Below, in pieces: positions 24,672 through 35,157 of a stretch of DNA of 64,000 nt. Source of the DNA: Uloborus plumipes (taxonomy: Eukaryota > Arthropoda > Arachnida > Araneae > Uloboridae); assembly GCA_038373865.1 (NCBI GenBank), contig JAXGGA010004450.1, positions 24,283-88,282 on the forward strand. The letters run 5' to 3'. The first letter of the stretch is position 1. The number at the start of each line of letters is the position of its first letter. The notes beneath the pieces were generated by a model. The model saw only the letters and a list, made by a program, of their open reading frames with translations, ran no database searches and was not told where the DNA came from. The position numbers and the translations under genes were made by a program.

Positions 24672-24754
24672 CTGATTGACAGAGGTCGACATATCCAACA
24701 AGCTTGTAGACAGTCCTCCATTTTCCATCACATCGTCTTCAGGACCCCGTTCAC
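24672..24754 (-). CDS. Myo15: Myosin XV exon f: short acidic linker
   Basis: An 83-base exon, residues 319-346. The acceptor is TTTTTTAAAG and the donor AATCAG/GTGAAA. It enters in phase 1 (completing Gly) and exits in phase 0. The peptide includes ERGPEDDVMENGGLSTSLLD, acidic at the start and Ser/Leu-rich at the end. No domain is recognised. It is accepted because both splice phases match its neighbours and no other frame stays open through both junctions. Confidence 0.65.
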
Positions 24755-25015
24755 CTTTAAAAAATGTAATAAAAATTTTCACTTTAAAAAATGTCAAGTT
24801 GTTTCAATTCAAGTTTGCCAAGATGTTCAATTTTTAAGTAGTATTCAAGAATCGTTATATTTAAAATAACTTTTATTTACACAATTTACACTGTAGAGTT
24901 AACAAAATGAAATTTAAATCCTAGTGCCACATAGAGAATGGCTATTTTGTAATTCAAATGCGAGTACCTCATAAAAGCAAATAAGTGCGTACTGTCTGAT
25001 TTTCTTATGTAAAAC

Positions 25016-25330
25016 CTTCCGCCTAGTTACGCATGCGTCATGTCTTCTCTGATTTTATCGAAAAAGGGGTGATAGGTAAGATAAGAACGATAGGAAGAAT
25101 AATAAGCATTTTGAGCCGTATCATACAACGTAGAACGCTGCTAATTTCAAATACATAGTTTAGTTGAATATCTCAAAAGGATAGCAAAAGTTCAAGTTTT
25201 GAATTGAAAACTTCGGAAAGTTATCACCCACAACCCATCACCCCTTTTTTAAGTGGAATGGTTCAAGAGCGCTAGGCGCGGCCTTCAAAGACGGACAGTT
25301 AAGTGGCTTGGCAGCATGGCTTCCTCCATA
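25016..25330 (-). repeat. Dispersed repeat, copy 2
   Basis: Reverse-complement partner of 1100-1425, with shared blocks TACGCATGCGTCA, TTTCAAATACATAGTTTAGT and GACGGACAGTTAA. It lies in the short intron between exons e and f, 100 bases from exon e. Class unknown. Confidence 0.7.
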
Positions 25331-25430
25331 TTTAAGTTAAAAGTCTTTTACATCACAGGAATGCTGCCAAAAAGAAACTTCGAAAAATTTAACAAACAAA
25401 ACAAAGAATGAAATTAAATATTCAACGCAC

Positions 25431-25731
25431 CTTTCTTCTGCTTAGCCTGCTGCTTGAACTCCAAGAAACTAACAGGCGGCGCGGAGCCGTCGTCTCGAGG
25501 GGGCGGCCAGCGCCACTTGCCGATGCGGACCGTCTTGGCCCGGCCGTAGACGTCCTGGTAGCGGGCCTGGCTGTCCGGGGACATCGGGGGTGGCGGCGGA
25601 GGGGGAGGGGGAGGAGGCGGCGGTGGTGGTGGAGGCGCGCCCACCATCCTTTGGGAGCGTGGTGCTGGCGGTGGGGCTCCTTCGCTGCCGCCGGCTTTGC
25701 TGCGCAGTTCGCTTAAGACATCGCTGAACAC
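25431..25731 (-). CDS. Myo15: Myosin XV exon e: polyproline run and GKWRWPPP motif
   Basis: A 301-base exon, residues 219-318 plus one base; the donor is AAAG/GTGCGT and the acceptor CCCCCATTAG. It begins VFSDVLSELRSK, a short amphipathic segment. A run of 17 prolines encoded by mixed CCN codons follows, so it is not a simple repeat slip. Then comes ARYQDVYGRAKTVRIGKWRW followed by PPPRDD. The basic/aromatic GKWRWPPP block is what first suggested a class XV myosin tail. The polyproline run could bind profilin, EVH1 or SH3 domains, possibly its own SH3 (inference). The exon is very GC-rich within an AT-rich window. The opposite-strand Gly/Arg/Trp frames are shadows. Confidence 0.82.
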
Positions 25732-26474
25732 CTAATGGGGGGAACATATATCAAATTAATATACAAGTAACCCCCATTGAGAAAGGATAAAAGATGGAGA
25801 GATTAAAGTTTTAAATTCTTGTGGAAAGGATCCTAAAGTCACGTGATACGTTTTAAAGTATGGTATTGGACGAGATTAGGTTTCTTTCACGAGTTTCACG
25901 TAAAACATTTTTCCCATTCGTCGTAGTTGAACCATGTGACTTGGGACCTTTGCCTCATTTTTCTTTAAGCCAATGATTGAACTTGCTGCCTCTAGTTAGT
26001 AATTCCTGCTCTAAGATAACCCTTCGTTACGTCACATCTCGTTATAGCTCTCGTTTGGATTATTAGAATTATTTTCTGATGTCTCCTAAAAATTAAATGC
26101 AAACTAAGCCTTACTTTAAAATTTTAAGACCACTGAAATTAAAATATGCATTTCTCGGGATAAGGTGTTTCGTCTGTGTTTTAATAAATGAACAAATTTG
26201 GTGTTTTTGTTTTTCTAATTTCGTTAGTTCGCTGCAGTAATCTACATTTTTGGATTTTTATTTTATAAAAAGTTATTGACATAAGATACTTTTTTTCCGA
26301 TAGAGCCATAATCGAAACCACAATCTTTTTTTTTAAATGACTCCTTATATTCAGAGCAAAATAGTACTGTGCCCACAATAGTTCGTATAATTACCTTATT
26401 TGTATAAAATTGTCCTCCCTTCGCATTCTAAAAACTTTTGTTACAGGTTTTCAGTAGCGCGTTCACGTTAAGCA

Positions 26475-26875
26475 GCACAGCTAAAGGGCTTAAGCCCCTC
26501 CCCAAAGTACGAAGATAACCTCCCTTGAAAAGGCAAAAGAGAGCCTAAAAATGCGTTTGGCCTTTAATTTCAGAAATGTTTCTGGGGAGAGACCACAAAT
26601 ATCTTTTTAATTTAAACTAAAAGTTTTTCAAGACTTCGAATTCGAAAAATTTCAAAGGAGAGCCACTTACCCTTTCCTTCTCTTCTAAATTAGCCACAGT
26701 TTTTAGTTCTTACATTTCAAAGTATTTCTAGCAGGGAACCTGAACACCCCCTCTCCTTTGCCTAACTTCTCAAAAATAGTCCCAAACTCTGTTTTTAGTA
26801 GGAGTGCTCCCGAATCTCTCTCCTCTGCATTCTCTATTTTTTTTTATTGGGGGAGGGGGCAGGTTTTGAAATAAT
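26475..26875. repeat. Diverged hAT-like relic
   Basis: GGGCTTAAGCCCCTCCCCAA at the left matches the subterminal block of the hAT-like end at 19768. TTTCTGGGGAGAGACC and TTTCAAAGGAGAGCC match the internal units at 17225-18110. No intact opposite end was found. Confidence 0.45.
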
Positions 26876-26904
26876 TATCAATTTTTTCTTTCACTTGACT
26901 TGTG

Positions 26905-27135
26905 TCGGCCACCTTGTGTAGCGGTCAGAGACGTCTGACGGTGGTGCGGTGGCTCTAGGTTCGACTCCCGGTTTGGGCATGGACGTACTTTCTCTCTCCT
27001 GTCATTGTACTTTCTGTGTTAGAAAGAGTGTGTATGAATGGATGCCTACCCTATATACGGGTTCTTATGTCATGTGTGTTGAGCTAAAACGGTCTTCCAC
27101 CTGAATGGTGCTCGTAAAAACTGAAGTTTTACGTT
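26905..27135 (+). repeat. tRNA-derived SINE
   Basis: A tRNA-like head carries an A box (TGTAGCGGTCAGAG, 26917-26930) and a near-perfect B box (GGTTCGACTCC, 26958-26968) at tRNA-like spacing. It does not close as a clean cloverleaf acceptor stem. A non-tRNA body of about 150 bases follows. A and B boxes are internal RNA polymerase III promoter elements. It lies in the intron between exons d and e on the opposite strand. Confidence 0.7.
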
Positions 27136-27307
27136 TACGGAAGTTTTTCCGTTACATGAAACAACTCTGACAAGTCCGTTGTATGAAACAACTTGACTTC
27201 TAGGAGTTTTAACGAAACTTCAAGCCCTCCCAAGGAAGCAGGTGCGCCTCTGCAGGTTTTTATATTCAATACAGTGGGGGGAAAAATAACAAAAATGTTC
27301 TATTTAC

Positions 27308-27625
27308 CTCATGAGGAAGATTGGGCTTGGGAAATATCGTCTTCTGAACCGGTGAAGGTGGCCTTGGCCCTCCTTTCAAGGTCAGCGTCGGCAGGACGAG
27401 ATCATCCTTGTGAGGGGAGAATATGGAGGCCTGCTGGAAGGAGAGGCTCGAGAAGTCTTGGCCGCCCAGACTTTGGGTCGTCTGAAGCAGGGAGGTCGGG
27501 AGGCTGCTGGAAGTGATGATGGGCGGCAGGGGTGCCAGAGGTGGCGACATAGCGCCGCCGAATTGCATAGACGGCACCTCGGCTAGGAGGGAAGGTCCGA
27601 CCGGTGCTGGAGAGGCAGGGCTCAC
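27308..27625 (-). CDS. Myo15: Myosin XV exon d: Ser/Pro-rich linker
   Basis: A 318-base exon (106 codons, residues 113-218), phase 0 to phase 0. The acceptor is ATTTTCCACAG and the donor CATGAG/GTAAAT. The peptide opens VSPASPAPVGPSLLAEVPSM and ends TIFPKPNLPHE. It is rich in Pro, Ser and Leu and probably disordered. Third codon positions are mostly G or C, unlike the AT-ending codons of exons a-c and of the FERM exons. Open frames on the other strand here are shadows of this exon. Confidence 0.75.
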
Positions 27626-29663
27626 CTGTGGAAAATACAATCGAAGATTCAAAAATGGGTAGCGATTTTTTTGTTAATTTCACATGCGGGTATGTATGTA
27701 ACTCTGAATAAAAGATAAAATTCACGTTCTTTACAAATGTAAAAGTAATGTGTTCTATTTAATGCTAAAAGCTAAACTATATTACATGCTGATGTATTAT
27801 AAGTGCATCTAAAAGCGTATTTTTTAGTTTTTTTAAAACTAATTTAAAGATTATTATCTTTGTTTACGTAGAACATTTTGAGAGACGAGTTTTGCACGAA
27901 TTACACCAAAAATAAGGAAATTAGTTCAACCCTCTAGTTACACAAGTTTTTCCAAGACTTAACGTTCTTAGTTACCTACCCATAACTATTTTTTTTTTGT
28001 TCCAATTTGAAGAGAAAATTATGAAAAGTTGTTCAATAAAAGGGGTCATAAATTTGAAAAATTAGTATTCGGAAACTCAATTCACTTCAAAGAAGGGGAA
28101 ATTGATTAAATAAAGTATTATGTACATAGCAGATGTCGAAACTGAAATGAACAAGAAAAATATAGAAAACTCAAACACGCTTTAACTGAATACTTTTCTT
28201 ATTATTGTTTCTTTATGGTTGAAAGTCAACCTAATGTATAATGAAAAAAATTACCAGCAGATGGCAGCATCAAAAAAAAATATAAAAAAGCAAGATTAGG
28301 GAAACACAGAAATGTAATTGAATGTAGCAACGAGATGTACAAACTTGGGAGCAAATAATTATTTCCCATAATTATTTTATTAATTTCGAATGCTATTCAA
28401 ATCTATTTTTGAAGTCCAAAGTTGAAAATGGCTGATGAGAAGCACCAATTAATTTGTAAATTAATAACATTATTACTAGATGGCAGCACTAAAATATCAT
28501 GTACTATGCAAATTTATGGCAATTATCTTAAATACAGAAATAAAATTAAAAATTAAGAAGGGAAATAATAACTAAAAGCAAAAAGCAAATGTTTTTAGTA
28601 GAAAAATCTTTACAATTCGGGTTGCGAGATACCTAAAACTTCGTTACAATAGCAGAAGAGCATAGCATCCTCACACCAGGGCCGTCGCTAGCTGAAATAT
28701 CTGGGGGGGTGTTGAGAATTTGGCGGCCCTGCGCTGTGGGCTCATCATATAGGGGGGGGTGGGTTCTCCCTTGAATTATTCACCATTCCAACCCACGCCA
28801 TATACAGAGATGCATTATAGCAGTGGAAAAGCTGAGAGAATGATTCTTCAAAATTAATGCAAGAAAATTTTGAATAGTAGTTTTGTAAAATTTCTGGATA
28901 TTATTGCTATAATTTTTTTTTTCCAAAGAGAAAAAGTGCACCATTCCCCTTTTATTTATTTTATTTTTAAGAACTGACAATAAAAGAAATCACCTTTCAT
29001 AGTTTGGAGCTAATTTTGTAAATCGTAAATATTTTGTTTAAATTTTATGGATCGAAAATGCCTTGCTTATAAGTCGCATAGTTAAGTCATAATGTGCAAA
29101 GAAAAGGGGCAAAAATCTCAAAATTGCAATGTAGTTTTGATTTTTGAATGTTATTTGGGTCTCCTAGGGTAGTGTAACTCTAAGTTTGCAGTTTTCTAAA
29201 ACTTGTGCTTGCCGCGTAACTCACGAAAAATTGCGAAATTTTCCGAATTTTTTCACTGTTTCCTTTATAACTCCTTCACTGTTAGTCTTACAGAGCTTTA
29301 CTTGTGCTTGAAATGTTTCAAATTTAGTGTTATTTAAAATTATTATTCATATGTATATTGTATAATCAAAAATTTTTTTCATTTTTTCACTAGAACAGAT
29401 ATTTGTTTCTTTCGCTATTGTAAAGTAAAAAGTTAACCTACAGACTTCTTTTTGAGCTTAACTGAAAGCCTATAAAATTTACTGTAACTTCATGGTCATT
29501 TTGTTTCTTGAGGGGTAAAAATTAATGTCGGTATTTTTTCCGAAATGTGGTCAAAGCATAAAAAAATCGAAATGCAATATCTCCTAAATCGTTGGTCTTA
29601 CAGAACTCCACTTGAGCTTAAAATGTTTCAAATTTATCGTTTTTTAAATTGGGTATTCACATA

Positions 29664-30901
29664 CACTGAAGTGACAAAAGTCATGGGATAGCAATATGCA
29701 AATTTTCAGATGGCAGTAGCATCGCATAGAACAGGTATAAATGCGCAGTGCTTTTACAGAGCTTTCATTTCTGTTCAAGTTATTCATGTGAAGAGGTTTT
29801 AACGTGATGATGACCGCACGACGTGAATTAACAGACTTTGAACGCGGAATGTTAGTTGGAGCTAGACGCATGGGTCATGCCATTTCGGAAATCGTTAGAG
29901 AATTCAACATTCCCAGATCCACTGTGTCAAGAGTGTGCCGAGAGTATGAAATTTCAGGCATAACATCCCACCATGGACAGCGCAGTGGTCGACCGCCTGC
30001 ACTTAAAGATCGAGACCGGCGACGTCTGCAAAGAGTCGTAAATTCTAACAGACAAGCAACACTGCGTCAAATCACCGTAGAAATCAATGTGGGACGTACA
30101 ATGGACGTGTCTGCTAGAACTGTGCGGAGAAATTTGGATTTCTTGGGCTATTCCAGCAGAAGACCGACTCGAGTGCCTTTACTGACAGAACGACATCGCT
30201 TGCAGCGACTCTCGTGGGCACGTGAGCATATCGGTTGGTCCCTAGATGAATGGAAAACCGTGGCCTGGTCCGATGAGTCACGATTTCAGCTGGTAAGAGC
30301 CGATGGTAGGGTTCGAGTGTGGCGCAGACCCCACGAAGCCATGGACCCAACTGTCAGCAAGGCACTGTTCAAGCTGGTGGTGGCTCCGTAGTGGTGTGGG
30401 CTGTTTTTTCATGGCATGGACTTGGTCCTCTAGTGCGACTGGACCGAACATTGACTGGAAATGCTTATGTGCAGCTACTTGGAGATCACTTGCAGCCATT
30501 CATGGACTTCATGTACCCAAACAACGATGGGATTTTTATGGATGACAATGCGCCATGTCACCGGGCCACAACTGTTCGCAATTGGTTTGAAGAAAATTCT
30601 GGACAATTCCAACGAATGATTTGGCCACCTAGATCGCCCGACATGAATCCCATTGAGCATTTATGGGACACCATCGAGAGGTCTGTTCGTGCCCAAAATC
30701 CTGCCCCATCAACGCTTTCACAATTATAGACGTCTATCGAGACAGCATGGCTCAATATTCCTGCAGAAGACTTCCAACGACTTGTTGAGTCCATGCCACG
30801 TCGAGTTGTTGCACTGCCACGTCGAGTTGTTGCACTTCGCCGGGCAAAAGGAGGGCCGACACGATATTAAGAGGTATCCCATGACTTTTGTCACTTCAGT
30901 G
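29664..30901 (+). mobile_element. Tc1-like transposon, 1238 bp, TA target site
   Basis: Perfect 27-base terminal inverted repeats (29664-29690 and 30875-30901) start CACTGAAGTGACAAAAGTCA. TA flanks both sides (29662-29663 and 30902-30903). It contains one transposase pseudogene. Perfect terminal repeats with only a few coding lesions indicate a fairly recent insertion. Confidence 0.95.
29807..30870 (+). pseudogene. Tc1/mariner-family transposase, inactivated
   Basis: From ATG 29807 the first frame gives a paired helix-turn-helix DNA-binding region (LTDFERGMLVGARRMG, then IPRSTVSRVCREYE). It continues to the first catalytic Asp in WSDESRF. A one-base frameshift near 30350 moves the frame; otherwise it ends at a stop at 30389-30391. 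The second frame continues CQQGTVQAGGGSVVVW, then the second Asp (MDDNAPCH) and the Glu (MNPIEHLWD). I count 36 residues between the second Asp and the Glu. That fits a DD36E group rather than classical DD34E Tc1. An in-frame TAG lies at 30727-30729, and a 21-base in-frame duplication at 30796-30837. The natural end is TAA 30868-30870, after GGPTRY. Family knowledge: this enzyme cuts and pastes its own element at TA. Confidence 0.92.
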
Positions 30902-32782
30902 TATATCATCAAAAGTTACATTGTTTAGGAGTTATAAAGAAGAAAATTAAAGAGTTGAAATTTTTTCTCAGTTTTGCGTAAGTCGTATACAGTACATTAG
31001 GACATGCTGTACGTATGTCGAAATTGACACCTGTAAGATTTTTCTTAATTATGAAAATAACGTTGTAATATAGTGTTACCCTTTTTTATACCATTCTAAG
31101 CATTTTTTTTTAAATCGTTCAGTCCTCCTTTCTTCTTGTCAGAAACAATTTCTTTAATTTCTCAAAATAATCAAAATTTCCGTTTTTTTTTTAATGATTT
31201 TAAATGAAATATTGATTCTACGGACTTTTTTGGGGCTTAAAGGAAAGCCATTAAAATTTGCAGTAATTTCCTGTCCGTTTTGTTTCTTGCAGAGTAGTAA
31301 TTCATATCGATATTAAGTCCGAAATATGATCAAAGCGTAATTTTTTCACTTTTCGCAAAAAATGGCCAATTTTCGGGATACAATATGTCCTAAACCGTTG
31401 GTCTTACAGAGATCCACTTCAGCTTAAATTGTTCAAAATTTAGTGTTCTTTAAAATGATTATTCACACGTTTAATCAAAAGTTTTATAGTTTAGTCGTTA
31501 TAAAGAAAAAACTGAAAAAAATCGGGAAATTTTACAGTTTTTCGTGAGTTACGCCGCGAGCACAGGGTTTTGAAAACTGCAAACTTAGATTTACACTACC
31601 CTAGGTGACCCAAACTACGTATTAAAAAATCAGGACTACATCGCGGTTTGCAAATTTAATGTCTAATATGACTGGACTAGCAGCTGAATTTTAGCAGAAA
31701 TGAGAAGTTGGAAGAGAAAAAGTTCGTCTGGTATGCGAGCTTTTCAAATACTATCTTTGTAGTTTTACGATTTCAAGTAATAAAATTTCATTAAATGAAT
31801 CATTGTAAGCTTGACGCGAATAATCGAATTAAACTGGTGATCAATAGAAAATAACTCTTTTCATGCTATGTCTTTTAAATTGATTCAAAATGAGAGGGAA
31901 AATATACAACAAAAACTGAGTTTTTCTTCTTATTTTAGAGTCGTTTAAAAGTATGCAACTCATTCGAAACAGATGATTGAAAAACGTTTCAGACAGTTAT
32001 TAAAGCATATAAAATTATCCCCTTTTTTTAATTAACATCTACTAGATTAAGACAGCCTCTGTTAAAGTCATAACACCAATTTTGCTAGAGGTACTTCTAG
32101 AATCGAGGAATATGGTTTCTAAACAAGCTTCGGAGTTATTAATAGGCAAAATTAAAACTTTGCTTCTATCTGTTTATTCTTCGTTTCATATGACAGCTTA
32201 ACAAAAAATAATATTGTTAATAGAATACTTCAAAATCAAAACTTTAATTTAAATGATGCAAAAAAAAAAAAAAAACTGTCAAATAAAGGTTAATTTTTAC
32301 AAATAAAAACATAATAAAAGTACAAGTAAAGAGAGCTGTAATTTCCTTTAATTCCTTTAATTCAGAAAACTGCTGTACTTTTATAAATTATAAAATATAG
32401 CTGCATAAAGTATAGCTGTAAAATATATCATTTGAGGTACTTCAATTTTCAGCGGGCTATAAGAAATTTCCGTTGATTTTCGACACAAAACGGCGCCTTT
32501 TTTCTGCAAAAGAGTCTGTACAATTACATTTTAGTCCCGTGCATTTGTTTGTTTCCTTTTTTCCACCGAAAAAAACGGTCAATGAGCAGTTTTGCGTCGT
32601 TTGACTGCGATGTGATTTAGAAAACAAAATCTGGAGTATCACAGTAACTTATACGGGGTGGCCGTGTGCACAATATTCACCAATATATGCGATTTTCATT
32701 TTGATGGTCTGAGGAGATTGGAAGAGCCTCTTCAATGCCGCAGAGAGGGCAACCGAATTTAATTCTCCCCCCCCCCTTTTTT

Positions 32783-34168
32783 TAGCCTACTTTCCCGTTA
32801 AAAATAAAAGAAAGACGAAAAAAGTATTAAAAGTAGCTTAATGCATCTAAAAAATATCGCCAAGTCCAAAAAATATCGCCAAGTTAAAAAAAAATATCGC
32901 CAAGTCCAAAAAATATCGCCAAGTTAAAAAAATAAAAAGGTAAAATGAATATCGATAAATTAAAAATTTGAAAGTAGGGTATTGAGATGGGGAATTTGTG
33001 CGTCGGTCGGTCGGTCGGTCGGTCGGTCTGTCTGTCCCCCCCTAATAACTTTTGAATGAACATTCCGATTTGGACAAACTTTTTTTTGTTGGAAAGATCT
33101 CGGCGAGTACAGCTCATTCCCATATTTGATTTTTTGATTTGAACAATTTTTGGTTCAATTTTGAGCTGTTCAAAAAACCGGTCCCGCGATACTAACTTTT
33201 TAATGAACAGTCCGATTTGAACAAACTTTTTTTTGTTGGAAAGAACTTTTCAAGGGTACTTCATTCCCGTATTTACATTTCCGATTTGAACAATTTTTCG
33301 TTCAACATTGAACCGCTCAATCAAGCTGTCACCCCTAATAACTTTTGAATGAACAGTCCAATTTAAACAAACTTTTTTTTGTTTGAAGCATCTCGGCAAG
33401 GATACTTTATTACCGTATTTAAATTTTCAATTTGAACACTTTTGGTTCAACATTGAACCGTTTAAGCAACCTTTCTCCACCTAATAACTTTTGAGTGAAC
33501 CGTCCGAATGGAATAAATTTTTTTTTGTTCGAAAGATCTCAGTGAGTGCAGCTCATTCCCATATTTGATTTTTCGATTTGGACAATTTTTGGTTCAACTT
33601 TGAACCGTTCAAACAACCAGTCCCGCGATGCTAACTTTTGAGTGAACAATCCGATTTGAACAAACTTTTTTTTGTTCGAAATATCTCATCAAGAATACTT
33701 CATTCCCGTATCTACATTTCCGATTTGAACAATTTTTCGTTCAACATTGAACCGCTCAAGCAACCTTTCCCCACCTAATAACTTTTGAGTGAACCGTCCG
33801 AATGGAATAAACTTTTTTTTGTTTGAAAGATCTCGGAGAGGCTTTCCCATACATTCCCATATTTTGCTTTTTGATTTGAACCATGTTTCGTTCAATATTG
33901 AACCGTTCAGAAAAAAAAAATAACATTAGCGTCTACGGGGAATTTAAGTTGAATGTTGATCCTGAACTTAAAGTCGGATTTCCTTCAAACTAACTTTGTA
34001 AGAAAATGGTTTTGATAAATAATGTTTGTAACGTACTTTTCTGAGTAATCTTCTGTGAGGACTCTGATTCCGACTCCGACTCTGCAAACATGGCGGAAAT
34101 GCAGACTCAGAAAAAAAATTACTGACTGTGCAGACGATTTTTTGTTTATTTATTCATTTGGTTTATTT

Positions 34169-34201
<33 letters not shown>

Positions 34202-34738
34202 TGGCAGACGATGTTTTTTTTTTTTTTTTGTAACAAAAATTTTTCATTCACGAGAACATTTTATTCTTTATTTATATTTAACAACTGGCAACAGATTAAA
34301 AGTGAAATTCGAGACATTTTATTAACGGACGATTTTTTTTTCTTTTTTCTTTTTTTTTTCTTTCTTTGAAAAAATGTGTTTTGATGCTCTTTGTACTTTT
34401 ATTTCTTTATTTATTTATTTTATTATTATTATTATTTTATTTATTTTTTTTTTTTTTTGAAAACGATGGAGGATTTTTTCTACGGAGGAACTGTAACAGT
34501 TACACTCTTTAAAAGGTGCGACAAAACTTTATTTATTCGTTAATTACTTTTTACGTGTCTATTTCATCTGATGAAAGGGGTATATTTTGCTTTTCGAAAT
34601 CAGCTCTAAGTGCTAAAAAGGTATGTTTGACATAATTTTAAGTCTCAGATAATCAAGAGAATAATGATCAGATGCGAGAATGCCGATGTCGATGTACGGG
34701 AAAGTAGGCTCGTTTAGTTCTTGACAGAACTTCTTGTT
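32783..34738. mobile_element. Helentron/HINE-type element, copy 1
   Basis: The left end is TAGCCTACTTTCCCGT. Its complement ACGGGAAAGTAGGCT occurs about 40 bases before the right end, followed by a small hairpin (GTTCT-TGAC-AGAAC) and TTCTTGTT. Subterminal inverted repeats, a 3' hairpin, internal tandem arrays and a T-rich junction are features described for Helentron-associated elements (Helitron2 type). Inside, in order: ATATCGCCAAGT minisatellite, (GGTC)n tract, about six units of ~147 bases, then T-rich and (TTA)n sequence. No helicase is present. It is nested in the hAT-type element. Confidence 0.65.
33040..33910. repeat. ~147-base tandem array inside Helentron-type copy 1
   Basis: About six units, each with CTAATAACTTTTGA(A/G)TGAAC, GTCCGATTTGAACAAACTTT, TTTTGTT(G/C)GAAAGATCTC, CATTCCC(A/G)TAT and a TTGGTTCAACTTTGAACCGT block. 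Minus-strand open frames through the units repeat a peptide like DLSNKKKF. These reflect the repeat, and no protein is claimed. Confidence 0.85.
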
Positions 34739-34911
34739 AATTTCAGTATAATAAACTTTTATTATTATTATTATTATTATTTCTTCAAATTTACTACATT
34801 AAAAAAAATCGTTCAGTCCCAACACAAAGTGAAAAGTGATAAATCTTCTTTTTAATTATCTTCAGTTTAAACATTGCACTATCTTTCGATAATGGTATTT
34901 TGTGTAATTTT

Positions 34912-35157
34912 CTTCAATTTAAATTTATTTAAAATATAAAATTTGGCGGCCCCTGCATATTATCTTTTTTTCCCTTTTAATTATTGCATCGATCATTTAT
35001 TTTAATTTATTTAAAATATAAAATTTGGCGGCCCTCAGCATATATTCTTTTTTTTTAAATATTGCATCGATCTTGTTGAATTATAATTCAACAAGATCGA
35101 TGCAATATTAAAAAAAAAAGAATATATGCTGAGGGCCGCCAAATTTTATTTTAAATA
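34912..35157. repeat. Tandem duplication ending in a perfect ~110-bp hairpin
   Basis: TTTATTTAAAATATAAAATT followed by TGGCGGCCC occurs twice in tandem (34920s and 35010s). The second copy is followed by its own mirror image: 35010-35083 and 35084-35157 are almost perfect inverted arms meeting at GAATTATAATTC with no spacer. The GGCGGCCC core is also found near both ends of the surrounding hAT-type element, so this is probably amplified subterminal sequence. Confidence 0.85.

Larger units (their letters stand above)
29120..31655. mobile_element. Foldback element interrupted by a Tc1-like transposon
   Basis: The outer arms, about 29120-29275 and 31500-31655, are inverted copies about 150 bases long. 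Shared blocks include CCTAGGGTAGTGTAA and CGTAACTCACGAAAAA. Between them at least three direct units carry GT(T/C)GGTCTTACAGA followed by AAATGTTTCAAATTTA, near 29282, 29591 and 31398. The Tc1-like element sits inside the second unit. No own coding region was seen. Confidence 0.7.

Noticed and set aside
25408..25716. Plus-strand frame rich in Arg, Gly and Trp opposite exon e
   Set aside because: It is the complement of the proline-coding exon, whose minus-strand frame has matching splice phases and a recognisable motif.
26905..26980. Functional tRNA gene
   Set aside because: A and B boxes are present, but no clean acceptor stem or anticodon arm could be folded by eye; a SINE head fits better.
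32884..33123. Minus-strand frame starting MGMSCTRRDLSNKKK, also at 48348-48689
   Set aside because: It appears in both copies because the DNA repeat is the same; it crosses a tetranucleotide tract and lacks domain features.
34055..34369. Phe/Ile-rich open frame, and similar ones at 49692-50021 and 50846-51176
   Set aside because: They translate T-rich and (TTA)n parts of the Helentron-type copies; composition, not conservation, keeps them open.
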